Shown here one piece after another: positions 33,201-40,497 of a DNA stretch of 49,476 nt (positions are counted from its first letter, which is position 1; each line of letters starts with the position of its first letter). Source of the DNA: Planctomycetota bacterium (lineage in GTDB: Bacteria > Planctomycetota > UBA1135 > GCA-002686595); the NCBI GenBank assembly GCA_002686945.1, contig NYYZ01000041.1, positions 1-49,476 of the forward strand, read 5' to 3'. The position numbers and the translations under genes were made by a program. The notes under the pieces were generated by a model. The model was not told the DNA's origin, made no database searches, and saw only the letters and a list, made by a program, of their open reading frames with translations.

Positions 33201-33673
33201 TCGAGGGCATCGACAATAGGCACAAAGAGGCGAATAGCTTCACGCTCAGTCAAGGTGCCTTTCTCCTGGATGCGCTCGGCCAGGGATATCCCTTCGACCA
33301 ACTCCATGGCATACCACCAGCGCCCCTGAGAGACTCCCATGTCTACTGCGGAAATAATTCCCGGATGACCCAGGCGCGCGGCAGCCCTGGCTTCGCGCTG
33401 CAGACGAACGATGGCTCGCTTGTCACTGCACAGATCAGGGTGCAAGAACTTGATCGCGACAGGCCTATCAACTGCGAGTTGCACACCACTGAAGACCGTG
33501 CCTGTGGCTCCGCTGCCCAGCACTCCCTCGATCAGAAATCCCTCAACCTTGGGCAGGTCGATAGGCGACTCGCGACGCACACCAGCACCCCGGCTGCTGG
33601 GCCGGGGGCGTTCTCCCAAGCCACCGGAATCAGGGCCTGGAGAGTTTTCGGCGGGCGAGGGCTCGGGTGTCAT
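30224..33673 (-). CDS. Transmembrane Ser/Thr protein kinase with large extracytoplasmic region
   Basis: The 1,149-aa protein has a Pro-rich N-terminus, a Hanks-type kinase domain at about 45-310, one membrane helix at about 331-349 and some 800 residues outside. The kinase looks active: Gly loop GSGATGTVFSG, Lys75 (VAIK), Glu94, HRDVKPANIL with Asp169 and Asn174, DLG (187-189) instead of DFG, and YISPEQ. The outer part is mainly helical. It ends, from about residue 975, in a beta-rich segment resembling a concanavalin/LamG-like domain (GDGLVLRAG, LCLTVAGMHVFF, LLAVRSRVPIRVLWIEV). It probably senses an envelope signal. No substrate is encoded next to it in an obvious way. Confidence 0.92.
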   Translation of the reverse strand: MTPEPSPAENSPGPDSGGLGERPRPSSRGAGVRRESPIDLPKVEGFLIEGVLGSGATGTVFSGVQLAVDRPVAIKFLHPDLCSDKRAIVRLQREARAAARLGHPGIISAVDMGVSQGRWWYAMELVEGISLAERIQEKGTLTEREAIRLFVPIVDALEHAHGMGVIHRDVKPANILIDGRGRARLVDLGLAWAETDPRVTSGGTLGTPHYISPEQARSPSDVDGRSDIWSLGATLFHALTGRPPFVGESVAEVLSGVLHKPLPDPRTLTPGLSRGMSLVLRKCLSQDPNLRYRTPLDLLKDLERLRERRLPKVRADELEPLTDDPGRALRLAGIVALVLVAIGGWVAWWQPWSGPVDQGTRSMDVSEWPALDEVRRGLESNTISLRRSEESLTLLASPSLGGGTPSGLLGDLALLRLEWDRRLDAALDALLTEGSVHMSRVLSGGDLAEAALYLEQELPRRMIKATGYSSIEECPQSFSGKQHALLMWQGLVDQVTTARAAGIARVVKDLERYRLEVLHPRVQGLVAAARYRDALDVLGDPSMDWLSKTRAAAMRLDGGDLERALQSDALHSALYRDRDDVRNRWLLVDGELVAFLIKEAGKNEGQMYGGEAFGLAWSQELERRGVIAEQLPHDSEWRSAKTYESMHRGLVEQETNLQREQTQDFFRKESNRSLGFASQREFGAARDTWAGVLEQPGSLSDMEVAHLRMREMDLLASSMELVARVVRGQGEMTLEVKGIPRSGICTETEDPLMRPFRLLDRVTGVTHLFALTGSVKAQALPSSQRVVLVSGGDLERLLLDGLSLPPDDGTKRVLDASEAPLALALLRFHVGDPALAPLPSPGQTMGGPDAALWADLEHRVAAIRSSRERLAADQQGRMDKALMRLREQFAGGTTSLTALQVSYGDFLQRYDDLISTELRQELEELFGSLTRAPARVIPEDLFPGAQIVRDRRGALQRVRFDFVEGSSQGWLPGLWSTDGDGLVLRAGTPGDHAFLRETNAARLDLAPAFNVDERIVVRFHLEPLGVGEPDNELCLTVAGMHVFFVDRKSDPFMAYVAGTLEKALTSLRRGKLRSLAKFEGFPSTQPTTVEISLQPRTMVLEEVRVGGRRLSLGGVRRISGREGRGLLAVRSRVPIRVLWIEVEARERDE

Positions 33674-33703
33674 TGACTCCTACTGTAGCCCATCGGCACA
33701 GAA

Positions 33704-33735
33704 GGGTTTCGGTTGGGGAATCCCCGGGAAAACCC
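33704..33735 (-). terminator. Hairpin downstream of rho
   Basis: Arms GGGTTT/AAACCC enclose an inner GGGGA/TCCCC inverted repeat, 35-66 bp past the rho stop codon in the 96-bp rho-kinase gap. No T-tract follows on the minus strand. It is a possible 3' boundary for rho. Confidence 0.45.
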
Positions 33736-33769
33736 GTCTCCAGAGGGCCAGATCGCACCTACAGGGGCC

Positions 33770-35458
33770 TCAGGCCTCAGGATCGGTGGTGAACCGACTC
33801 AAAAACTCATCGGTCTTCTCAACCTCGTCAAGACGGGTAATCAGCATTTCCATGGCCTCAGCAAAGTGCAGACGAGACATGACCCGACGCAGGATATGGA
33901 CCTGCTTGAGGCGTCGCAGCCCCAGCAGCTTCTCTTCCTTGCGAGTGCCGGTCTTCTCGATGTCGATAGCGGGAAAAATGCGTCGATCCGCAAGACGACG
34001 GTTGAGCACCAGTTCCATGTTGCCCGTGCCCTTGAACTCTTCGAAGACCAACTGATCCATCTTGGAGCCCGTGTCAATCAGGATCGTACCCAAGATGGTC
34101 AAGCTGCCAGCGTTCTCGGTGTTGCGCGCGGATCCGAAGAGCTTGCGAGGATACTCCATTGCGCGAGCGTCCAGACCGCCTGACATGGTGCGGCCCGCGC
34201 CCAGTTGGTTGTTGTAGGCTCGCGAGAGTCGCGTCAGGGAGTCGATCAGAAGCACGACGTCCTCGCCCATCTCGACCAACCGGCAACAGCGTTTCCACAC
34301 CGCTTCGGCCAGTTGAATGTGATTCTTGGGGGTTTCGTCTGCGGTAGAGGCAAGGACTTGGCCGTTCTTGACCGCGCGCCGCCATTCGGTGGCTTCCTCA
34401 GGCCGCTCGTCCACCAGCAGCACGAACAGGTGCACATCGCTGTAGATGTCCTCAATTCCCCGAGCAAAGGTACGCAAGAGAGTCGTCTTGCCGCTGCGCA
34501 GCGGGGCTACCAAGAGTCCACGCTGACCTCGGCCAACGGGACTGAGCAGGTCCACGATGCGCATGGAAGTGTCATCGAGGCCGTCCCCCATGGCGTAATG
34601 GAAGTCGGGATCAATTGAAGTCAGGTTGCGGAAGGTGGAGCCTTTCTTCCACGAGTTGGGGGAAGCTCCGTCCACCTCAATCACCTCGGACACCTGATAC
34701 TTGTGCTTTTGACCTCGGGAAAGCTTGGCGCGTACGATCATGCCCTCCCGCAACTTCTCCTTCTGGACCAGGTGCTTGGGCACGAAAATGTCCTTCTTGC
34801 TGGGATGGCCGAAGTCATCAAGGGGGCGCAAGGCACTGACGCCCCCACGGTCCTGCAAGAGCATGCCCACGCCCTCGGTGGCCTGTTTGCGTTCCTCCCG
34901 TCTACGACGGCGGTTCTCTGAGTCGCCCTTGGAGGTGGATTCGGAAACCTCTGCCCCGTCATCGACTTCGATCGCGCGCTCGCCAAAGCCCACCACTTGC
35001 TCATCGGCTTGCAGATCTGAGGCATCCGAATTGGCCTGAGGCCCGGCCCCTTCTCCCTCGGTGAGCTGCTTGCCACGGCTCCGACGGCGGCCACGACTAC
35101 GGCGGCGACGGCGGCGCTTGTGTTCCTCCGGCTGACCGGAGGACACATTCCCAGCAGACTCGGAGGCTCCATCAGGCGTGGACTCCTCGGCCTGGGAGGG
35201 CGCCCCAGGGGAAGCGGCTCCAGCCGCGGATTCCTGCGGGGGAGCTTCCCTGTCCGCTGCCTTCGGGGTCGCAGGTTTCTTGACCGCAGCCTTCTTCGAG
35301 GCAGCTTTCTTCGAGGCAGCTTTCTTGGCTGCGGGCTTCTTCGTGGCCTTTTTCTTCGAAGCAGACTTCTTGCGGGCAGGCCCCTTGGCGGCCTTGCCTG
35401 AAGATGAGTCGGAGATCTCGGCTCCAAAGGGAAGGGAATCGGATGCGTTGGAGGTCAT
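33770..35458 (-). CDS. rho: Transcription termination factor Rho with long basic N-terminal extension
   Basis: From ATG 35458 the product is 562 aa against about 420 for E. coli Rho. A TTG five codons upstream is the alternative. Residues about 21-70 are a Lys/Ala repeat (ARKKSASKKKATKKPAAKKA-like), followed by an acidic stretch, an Arg-rich block (KRRRRRRSRGRRRSRGK) and a second Arg cluster. The core starts near residue 190: the RNA-binding domain with IFVPKHLVQKEKLREGMIV, the ATPase with P-loop VAPLRSGKTTLL, LLVDERPEEATEW, LLIDSLTRLSRAYN and the Q/R-loop region ILIDTGSKMDQLVFEEFKG. Inserted N-terminal domains occur in Rho of high-GC bacteria and can add RNA binding. Rho probably ends many of the U-less transcripts here. 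Confidence 0.95.
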   Translation of the reverse strand: MTSNASDSLPFGAEISDSSSGKAAKGPARKKSASKKKATKKPAAKKAASKKAASKKAAVKKPATPKAADREAPPQESAAGAASPGAPSQAEESTPDGASESAGNVSSGQPEEHKRRRRRRSRGRRRSRGKQLTEGEGAGPQANSDASDLQADEQVVGFGERAIEVDDGAEVSESTSKGDSENRRRRREERKQATEGVGMLLQDRGGVSALRPLDDFGHPSKKDIFVPKHLVQKEKLREGMIVRAKLSRGQKHKYQVSEVIEVDGASPNSWKKGSTFRNLTSIDPDFHYAMGDGLDDTSMRIVDLLSPVGRGQRGLLVAPLRSGKTTLLRTFARGIEDIYSDVHLFVLLVDERPEEATEWRRAVKNGQVLASTADETPKNHIQLAEAVWKRCCRLVEMGEDVVLLIDSLTRLSRAYNNQLGAGRTMSGGLDARAMEYPRKLFGSARNTENAGSLTILGTILIDTGSKMDQLVFEEFKGTGNMELVLNRRLADRRIFPAIDIEKTGTRKEEKLLGLRRLKQVHILRRVMSRLHFAEAMEMLITRLDEVEKTDEFLSRFTTDPEA

Positions 35459-35536
35459 GGCCTTTGAGGTCAAGCTCTGGGGTTCTCAGCAGGGTAATTC
35501 AGAGGCGCCCAGGAGGCGTCTCAGGCGCTTATGCCA

Positions 35537-35563
35537 CCGAGCAAAGCTCGGCGCAAGTTGCGC
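35537..35563 (-). promoter_or_regulatory. Double hairpin in the rho leader
   Basis: CCGAGC-AAA-GCTCGG (35537-35551) and GCGCAA-G-TTGCGC (35551-35563) are both perfect and share one base, so they compete at the junction. They lie 79-105 bases upstream of the rho start. rho genes are often autoregulated by attenuation in the leader, making this a candidate control element. Confidence 0.4.
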
Positions 35564-35905
35564 GACGGGTTCAAAGGACCTTGGAAAGGCCCAGGGGGGG
35601 GTGCCTGACTCACCGGCCAGAAGGTCCGGTATTCAACAGGCAGCTCCATCAGGGGAGCGGGCGACCAACAGAACTGTGCGCTGGACTGAGCATGCGAAAT
35701 CCAAGCTCAGATTTCGACCAACCCATCTCAACAATCCAACTCGGACCCCCCTCTGGGCCCTGGAAACAAGGCACGGATTCGGGGGACGAAGAGTCCGGAC
35801 CCGAAGGTCCAGAGCACGCGGTCCGGGCAGATCCAGCGGGGAGGCGCCCTCAGGCTCCACCCTCTGTATCGACCCCATTGTCGTTCAATTCCCTGTACTG
35901 CGGGC

Positions 35906-35931
35906 ATGGGAGCTTGAAAAACCACTCCCAT
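35906..35931 (-). terminator. Inverted repeat downstream of tRNA-Pro
   Basis: Perfect arms ATGGGAG/CTCCCAT with a 12-base loop, about 165 bp past the tRNA 3' end. With the CCCCT/AGGGG repeat at 35943-35960 it may mark the 3' end of the tRNA transcript. No U-tract is present. Confidence 0.35.
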
Positions 35932-36096
35932 ACCACCCTAATCCCCTGCATGGCAAGGGGTTATGTCAAGTCTCTGAATGCGCTGCCGTGCGCTCCAAAG
36001 GTCTCTGGCGGACCTTCCGGGGTCCACCTGAGGCGCCTCAGCACCCGTCCAGGGAACAGTTCCCCAAGGACCCAGAAACTGGGTGCCGGACAGGAT

Positions 36097-36173
36097 GGTC
36101 GGGGTGAGAGGATTTGAACCTCCGACCTCTGCGTCCCGAACGCAGCGCTCTACCAAGCTGAGCCACACCCCGA
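36097..36173 (-). tRNA. tRNA-Pro (anticodon CGG), CCA encoded
   Basis: The minus strand folds as a complete cloverleaf of 77 nt. The acceptor stem is CGGGGTG/CACCCCG, the D arm is GCTC-AGCTTGGTA-GAGC, the anticodon stem is CTGCG/CGCAG with loop TTCGGGA (anticodon CGG, proline), the variable loop is AGGTC, and the T arm is GGAGG-TTCAAAT-CCTCT. Discriminator A is followed by a genome-encoded CCA (36097-36099). The transcript should start about 12 bases upstream of the mature 5' end. Confidence 0.97.
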
Positions 36174-36191
36174 GGGCCAAGAAGCCGAGGA

Positions 36192-36220
36192 AGAGTAGAC
36201 CGCCCGGAGGCTCCCGTCAA
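36192..36220 (-). promoter_or_regulatory. tRNA-Pro promoter
   Basis: Minus strand TTGACG (36215-36220), a 17-bp spacer and TACTCT (36192-36197) stand 19 bp before the tRNA 5' end. The -35 box is one base from consensus. The -10 box keeps the first two and the last base of TATAAT. The layout matches the rrn promoter in this window. Confidence 0.65.
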
Positions 36221-36267
36221 CCGCCGACGGCGCTCCTCATGGCAAATGACCCGCGCCCGGTTCCCTT

Positions 36268-37896
36268 CTAGCGCCCCAGATCCACAAAAACGCCCCCGTT
36301 ACCCTGAGCCAGGCGCTGCATGAAAGTCTTCTGGAACTCGCCGATGGCGATGGTGTGCAAGACCACCTTGCGCAACTCGTTGGCTTCGTCCACCCCCTTC
36401 AAGATGTCTTCGATGTCCACGATCTTGCCATGGGTCGGTCGGCCGTCTGAAAGAAAGAAGATCGTGTCTACATCCAGGAGGTAGGGATCGCGCTTGGCCT
36501 CCGTGTCCATGGCCAGGGCCCAACGCAGTGCGCCCCAGGTGTTGGTGCGACCAGCGGCCAGATTCGCCGTGCCCACCAGACCGACCTCGGCCAGTTCGTT
36601 GTTGCTCGCACCCCCTAGGGGCTCAAGCTTCTTGATCCAATCAAAAGCGCTGGACTTGGCCAACACGTTGGCCTTGACAAGTTTCTTCTTCCAAGGCTTC
36701 ACCTCCGTAGCAAAGGAGAGAATGTTGAACATGGTGCGCTTGTCCAGAGTTTCGATGGTGCGTGCCAGCTCTGTCTTGACAATGTCCATGCGCGAGTAGG
36801 AAGGATAACCACCGTCCTTGAAACGATCCTTCTCCACGACCTCACTCTCCATGGAACCGGACACATCGATCACGAAGAGCACCTTGCGGCTCTTTGATTG
36901 AATGCCGTGATAGGTGGTTGCCTCGCCGGGCCCCGGCTGATAGATCGCCTTCAGCTCCGCCCGACGCTTAGCGAGCTTGGCCAGCTCTTCCTGGGTGGGG
37001 ATCTGGTAGCGGTCCTTGTATTGATTCCAGAAACGCTCCCAGAGTTCGACCCGCGCGCCGAAGGCTCTGGCTGTCAGGTACTCCAGAGCCGCGATCGCGT
37101 CGTCCACGAGCCGCCCCTCTTCTACCTTCATGACCTCGATCAACAAGGGAATGCTATCCCGGTGGCGCACTTTGCCCAGGGCTGCGATGGCGCTGGCCCG
37201 CACCTGCCAGGCATCATCCACCAGCAAGTCCCCTGCCGGGGCGCGCACCTCATCCGCATTCATCTGTGCCAATCCATCGAGGGCGGCGCAACGCACCGCA
37301 ACCTCCTTGTCCTTGCAGAGAGGGACCAGATCTGCAATGAACTTCGGCTGATTCAAGGCCACCAGGGCCATCAGGGCGCGCCGGCGTACTTGCCAGGAAC
37401 GGTCTGCGAGGCACTCGCGCACCACGACCCCATCGTGGGCCAGAGCACCGTAGGCCAGCACGCGCAAAATCCCCAGACGCACGGGCTCTTTCTTACTGCT
37501 AGCCAGGAGTTCGATGATCGCGGCCTGGCAGGTGGGATTTGTCAAGCCCGCCAGGACCCGTACCCCGGCCGACACGACTGCGGGATCCTTGTCCCCCAAG
37601 ATGGGTTCCAGCACACGCACCACCTGAGGGTCGGTCTGGGCTTCAAGGGCCAGCACCGCTTCCACCCTGGAAGCGGAGTCCTTGTACTTGCGGAAGTACT
37701 TCTTGAACTCCCGCAGGAGATCATCCCGGGAACTCACCGACTCTGGGGACCGGACTGCAGACGGCCCATGCGCCCCTTCACCACGCGCAGGGCCGGATCC
37801 AAGGGCCAGGACCAACAACCCCAGCGGCAGGACCAAAGCCCGAGAGGTCCCGCAGGTGAGAGCGCGCGGACGATTCTGAGGGAAGAAGATGCTCAT
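36268..37896 (-). CDS. Secreted HEAT-repeat and von Willebrand factor A domain protein
   Basis: From ATG 37896 the product is 542 aa with a signal peptide (hydrophobic at about 20-36, cleavage near ARG-EG). Residues about 60-290 form HEAT/PBS-lyase-like repeats (for example VRRRALMALVALNQPKFIADL, WQVRASAIAALGKVRHRDSI). Residues about 335-540 are a VWA domain with an intact MIDAS: DVSGS (Asp344, Ser346, Ser348), Thr in NTWGA and Asp in FLSDGRPTHG. Such proteins usually mediate metal-dependent protein binding outside the cytoplasm. It lies downstream of the Trp-motif membrane protein in the same direction, 113 bp away. Confidence 0.88.
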   Translation of the reverse strand: MSIFFPQNRPRALTCGTSRALVLPLGLLVLALGSGPARGEGAHGPSAVRSPESVSSRDDLLREFKKYFRKYKDSASRVEAVLALEAQTDPQVVRVLEPILGDKDPAVVSAGVRVLAGLTNPTCQAAIIELLASSKKEPVRLGILRVLAYGALAHDGVVVRECLADRSWQVRRRALMALVALNQPKFIADLVPLCKDKEVAVRCAALDGLAQMNADEVRAPAGDLLVDDAWQVRASAIAALGKVRHRDSIPLLIEVMKVEEGRLVDDAIAALEYLTARAFGARVELWERFWNQYKDRYQIPTQEELAKLAKRRAELKAIYQPGPGEATTYHGIQSKSRKVLFVIDVSGSMESEVVEKDRFKDGGYPSYSRMDIVKTELARTIETLDKRTMFNILSFATEVKPWKKKLVKANVLAKSSAFDWIKKLEPLGGASNNELAEVGLVGTANLAAGRTNTWGALRWALAMDTEAKRDPYLLDVDTIFFLSDGRPTHGKIVDIEDILKGVDEANELRKVVLHTIAIGEFQKTFMQRLAQGNGGVFVDLGR

Positions 37897-38009
37897 CGCC
37901 CCCAAACTAGTCCCTGAGGGGGGGGAAGACACCTCCCAGGTGGAATCAGCGTGATCTGCGGATACGAATTGGATGTCCTCACGACAGGCCGAGGACCAGT
38001 GGCAGAAGC

Positions 38010-40196
38010 TCAGTCCCCGTTCCTGCGCCGGAGGGTGGTTCGCGAGCCCTCAATGGAATCCGCGAGCCGCGCCCCGTGCAGGGTGATCTTGAAGCCCTCA
38101 TCGGTCCAGAGGGTCACTGAATCCCCCTCCTGACTGATCAGATGGCCCACGAAGAGGCCCCCGGGGGCATGCACACGCACTCTTGGACGCCCGGCGTACT
38201 CATGCTTGCGGGTCTTCTGACCCCGCGAATCCACCTGAATGGGATCGAGTTTTTCGATCTTGTCGATGCGCTCGCCGTCGAGGCTCATGGTGCCCAGCCC
38301 GGTCTCGATCCAGGCCCGATTCTGTCCCAAAGCCACTAGGCGGCCCTCGAAGAGTTCGCCCCCCACCATCAAGATGCGCACGGCCCCCACCCGGGGAGTG
38401 GTCACCCGCCTGGGGTTGTCGAGCATGGCCAATGAGGGTTCGCTACCGGTCCACCTGCCCTGCTTGTCAGCCCTTCGCAAGGTGCCCGTGGGTGTCTGCG
38501 CCAAGGAGTCTCCGTTCCGTTCGGGATCGGTCGCCGGAGCCGCCAGCTTTGGGACCAGCATGGCCCAGGCAAAGGGTGTGCTGGCCCGAGGAATCGACGA
38601 GTACTTGTCTGCCAGAGTCGCCCCGCGGGTCCAGATCGCGCCTACACCCCCGGGACCCGAAGGAATCACCGTCAGAAATTCCATGCTGTGGGTTATGGGT
38701 CCGGGATCGCTGGGCAGGGACGCTTTGATGGGCTCAGGGATGAACTTGGGTTCGGGCGCTGGTTCAGTGGCTTCTGCCAAGGTCATCAGCCCTCCGGGTT
38801 CGCTCTTCGGATCCCAACGACCGAGGCGTTGCAGGCGCTGGCGCGGACTCTCGTCCGGGCAGAGCACGCGCGGTGTTGGAGACCAGAGCAGGGCGACTGC
38901 CGTGGGGTCTTGCCCGAGCAGAACGAACCAGGCCAGAGCCGCGTCTTCGGCAGAGAGGCTCAAGGGCCCGGATTGGATCGGGGACTCTTCCACCTGGATG
39001 ATCGGGGCGCCAGGGGATTTCGCGACAGGCGAACTGGAAACAGGCGTGGGCCGAGCAAAGACCCGCTCGAGTTGGTCAAGGATCGCGATGGCGGCGGCCC
39101 TGTCGGCCGTGACGATGGGAAAGCTCGGAGTCGGAAGGGGCTGCTTGGAAGCCTCCTGTCGCTGGGCCACCAGCTTCTGCACGGAGAGTTGCTTGTCCCT
39201 GGACATGACCCGAGAAACAGGGGAACTGACCGGGACCCTTGCAGGGCCCGATGGTTCCGGCTCCGAGGATCCCCCTTCGGCAGGGCCCTCGACCTGCGCG
39301 CTCTTCTCGCTCAACGAGGCCTGGACCCGGCTTGGTTTGGGCGCCTGGCGGTTGAGTTGGGAGATCCTGAGACCTGGCGCGGGCGCCGCCCCTGGCTCTC
39401 TGTGGATCGGAGACAGCACGCGCGGACCCGCGTTCCCGGTATTCACCGGGAGGTCCGGGCCTTGAAGGCGCACACCGCTCTCAATTGAGTGACTGGGGGC
39501 GAGAGGATCAACCCCCACCGTGCTCCGTGTCTCGCCGGAATCGCTGAACATCCGGATTGCAGCCATGCCAAGGAAACCTACAAGCAGCGCAGCAGAGGCG
39601 TGCTTGATGAGACCCGGTGGCATGCTCGCTGCCCTCGGTTCGGAACAACTCCAACTACCCGCCATGACAGGAGCGGCGGTGTTCGGAAGTGGCGCAGCGG
39701 GACCAGGGGTTTCTTCATCGAAGGAGTGCAACCAGGAGTCCTCGCCCAGAACTGGATGGATGGGCGCCTCCGGGGCTGAGCATTCCTGTGGGTCGCCAGC
39801 TTGGACGGAAACTCCCTCAGCAGGAAGTTCTGGCTGTGGGATCGATTCCTGGAGGGGGACCTGCTCGTCAACATTCTCCTCAAGAGAATCCTTGCTGCCG
39901 CACGAGCCCTCTTCCGACGCTGCAGCCGAACCGGAGTCCAGGTTTTTCTGGAACAGCCAGCTCTCGGGCTCTGCCTGCGATTGGCACTCGACAGAGGACT
40001 CGTCCGGATCGGAAGGAGAAGCCTCCACATCCACGGGATCACTGAGTAACCAGGAGCCCCCTGACAATGAAACCGGAGGCACAACTTCCGCGGGTTCACT
40101 GCGCAAGACCTCAGCCGAGGACGACTCGGGATTCACTTCAGAATCGGCTGGGTCGTCCGGAAACCAGGGTTCGAACGGGGATTCAGGCTGGGCCAT
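38010..40196 (-). CDS. Acidic one-pass membrane protein with repeated Trp motifs and two Sm-like domains
   Basis: No family is recognised for this 728-aa protein. Residues 1-195 are disordered, rich in Glu, Ser, Pro and Asp, and carry five spaced Trp motifs: EPWFPDDPAD (Trp11), GSWLLSDPVD (Trp49), ESWLFQKNLD (Trp80), DSWLHSFDEE (Trp155) and GSWSCSEP (Trp182). A membrane helix follows at about 199-216, then a Pro/Ser-rich stretch. The C-terminus has two Sm- or SH3-like beta barrels, about 603-650 (VRILMVGGELFEGRLVAL) and 669-717 (VRVHAPGGLFVGHLIS). There is no signal peptide, so the Trp motifs probably face the cytoplasm and the barrels the periplasm. The motifs may dock a cytoplasmic partner. 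Confidence 0.75.
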   Translation of the reverse strand: MAQPESPFEPWFPDDPADSEVNPESSSAEVLRSEPAEVVPPVSLSGGSWLLSDPVDVEASPSDPDESSVECQSQAEPESWLFQKNLDSGSAAASEEGSCGSKDSLEENVDEQVPLQESIPQPELPAEGVSVQAGDPQECSAPEAPIHPVLGEDSWLHSFDEETPGPAAPLPNTAAPVMAGSWSCSEPRAASMPPGLIKHASAALLVGFLGMAAIRMFSDSGETRSTVGVDPLAPSHSIESGVRLQGPDLPVNTGNAGPRVLSPIHREPGAAPAPGLRISQLNRQAPKPSRVQASLSEKSAQVEGPAEGGSSEPEPSGPARVPVSSPVSRVMSRDKQLSVQKLVAQRQEASKQPLPTPSFPIVTADRAAAIAILDQLERVFARPTPVSSSPVAKSPGAPIIQVEESPIQSGPLSLSAEDAALAWFVLLGQDPTAVALLWSPTPRVLCPDESPRQRLQRLGRWDPKSEPGGLMTLAEATEPAPEPKFIPEPIKASLPSDPGPITHSMEFLTVIPSGPGGVGAIWTRGATLADKYSSIPRASTPFAWAMLVPKLAAPATDPERNGDSLAQTPTGTLRRADKQGRWTGSEPSLAMLDNPRRVTTPRVGAVRILMVGGELFEGRLVALGQNRAWIETGLGTMSLDGERIDKIEKLDPIQVDSRGQKTRKHEYAGRPRVRVHAPGGLFVGHLISQEGDSVTLWTDEGFKITLHGARLADSIEGSRTTLRRRNGD

Positions 40197-40497
40197 TGGG
40201 CTTCTGCTGGGTTGGATCTGAGTTGCCGGAACTTGCGGGACAGGGTGGGAGGAACTGACTGGTGCCTAGAACACACCGGTAGCCGCCCCTCTTCCAATCG
40301 GCAGAGCACGCGCAGAGACCGTAGGGCAGCTGCCTGGAAAGCGGTCGCCCCCCCCTGCAGGCCCCGCCAGACCTTTGCAGGGCCTCGTAAAGAGCCCGTG
40401 CCGCCAACCCCGTCCCAGAACTGCACCAGAGGGGGACACCGCCACTCTTTCAGGGTCTGGGTTTTCCTCTCTTGCACGGGAGCATTCTCTTCTCAGA
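40197..40497. other. Intergenic region between divergent genes
   Basis: About 300 bp between the Trp-motif gene and the DUF885 gene. It must hold both promoters, but no strong -35/-10 pair stands out. One perfect inverted repeat, CCCTGCA at 40353-40359 and TGCAGGG at 40376-40382, could be an operator. The DUF885 frame stays open upstream to 40375, but the product there is unlike a signal peptide. Confidence 0.4.

Larger units (their letters stand above)
35459..36096. other. rho leader and tRNA-Pro downstream region, 638 bp, no protein gene
   Basis: The open frames crossing here have no recognisable sequence. The stretch must hold the rho promoter and leader and the 3' end of the tRNA-Pro transcript. 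It contains paired hairpins at 35537-35563 and a perfect seven-base inverted repeat at 35906-35931. A weaker inverted repeat, CCCCT/AGGGG, lies at 35943-35960. A small RNA is possible, but I could not match RNase P RNA, SRP RNA or tmRNA signatures. Confidence 0.5.

Noticed and set aside
35459..36096. RNase P RNA, SRP RNA or tmRNA in the long rho-tRNA gap
   Set aside because: A GAAGAGTCCGG-like string recalls the RNase P core only loosely; the other conserved parts are missing.
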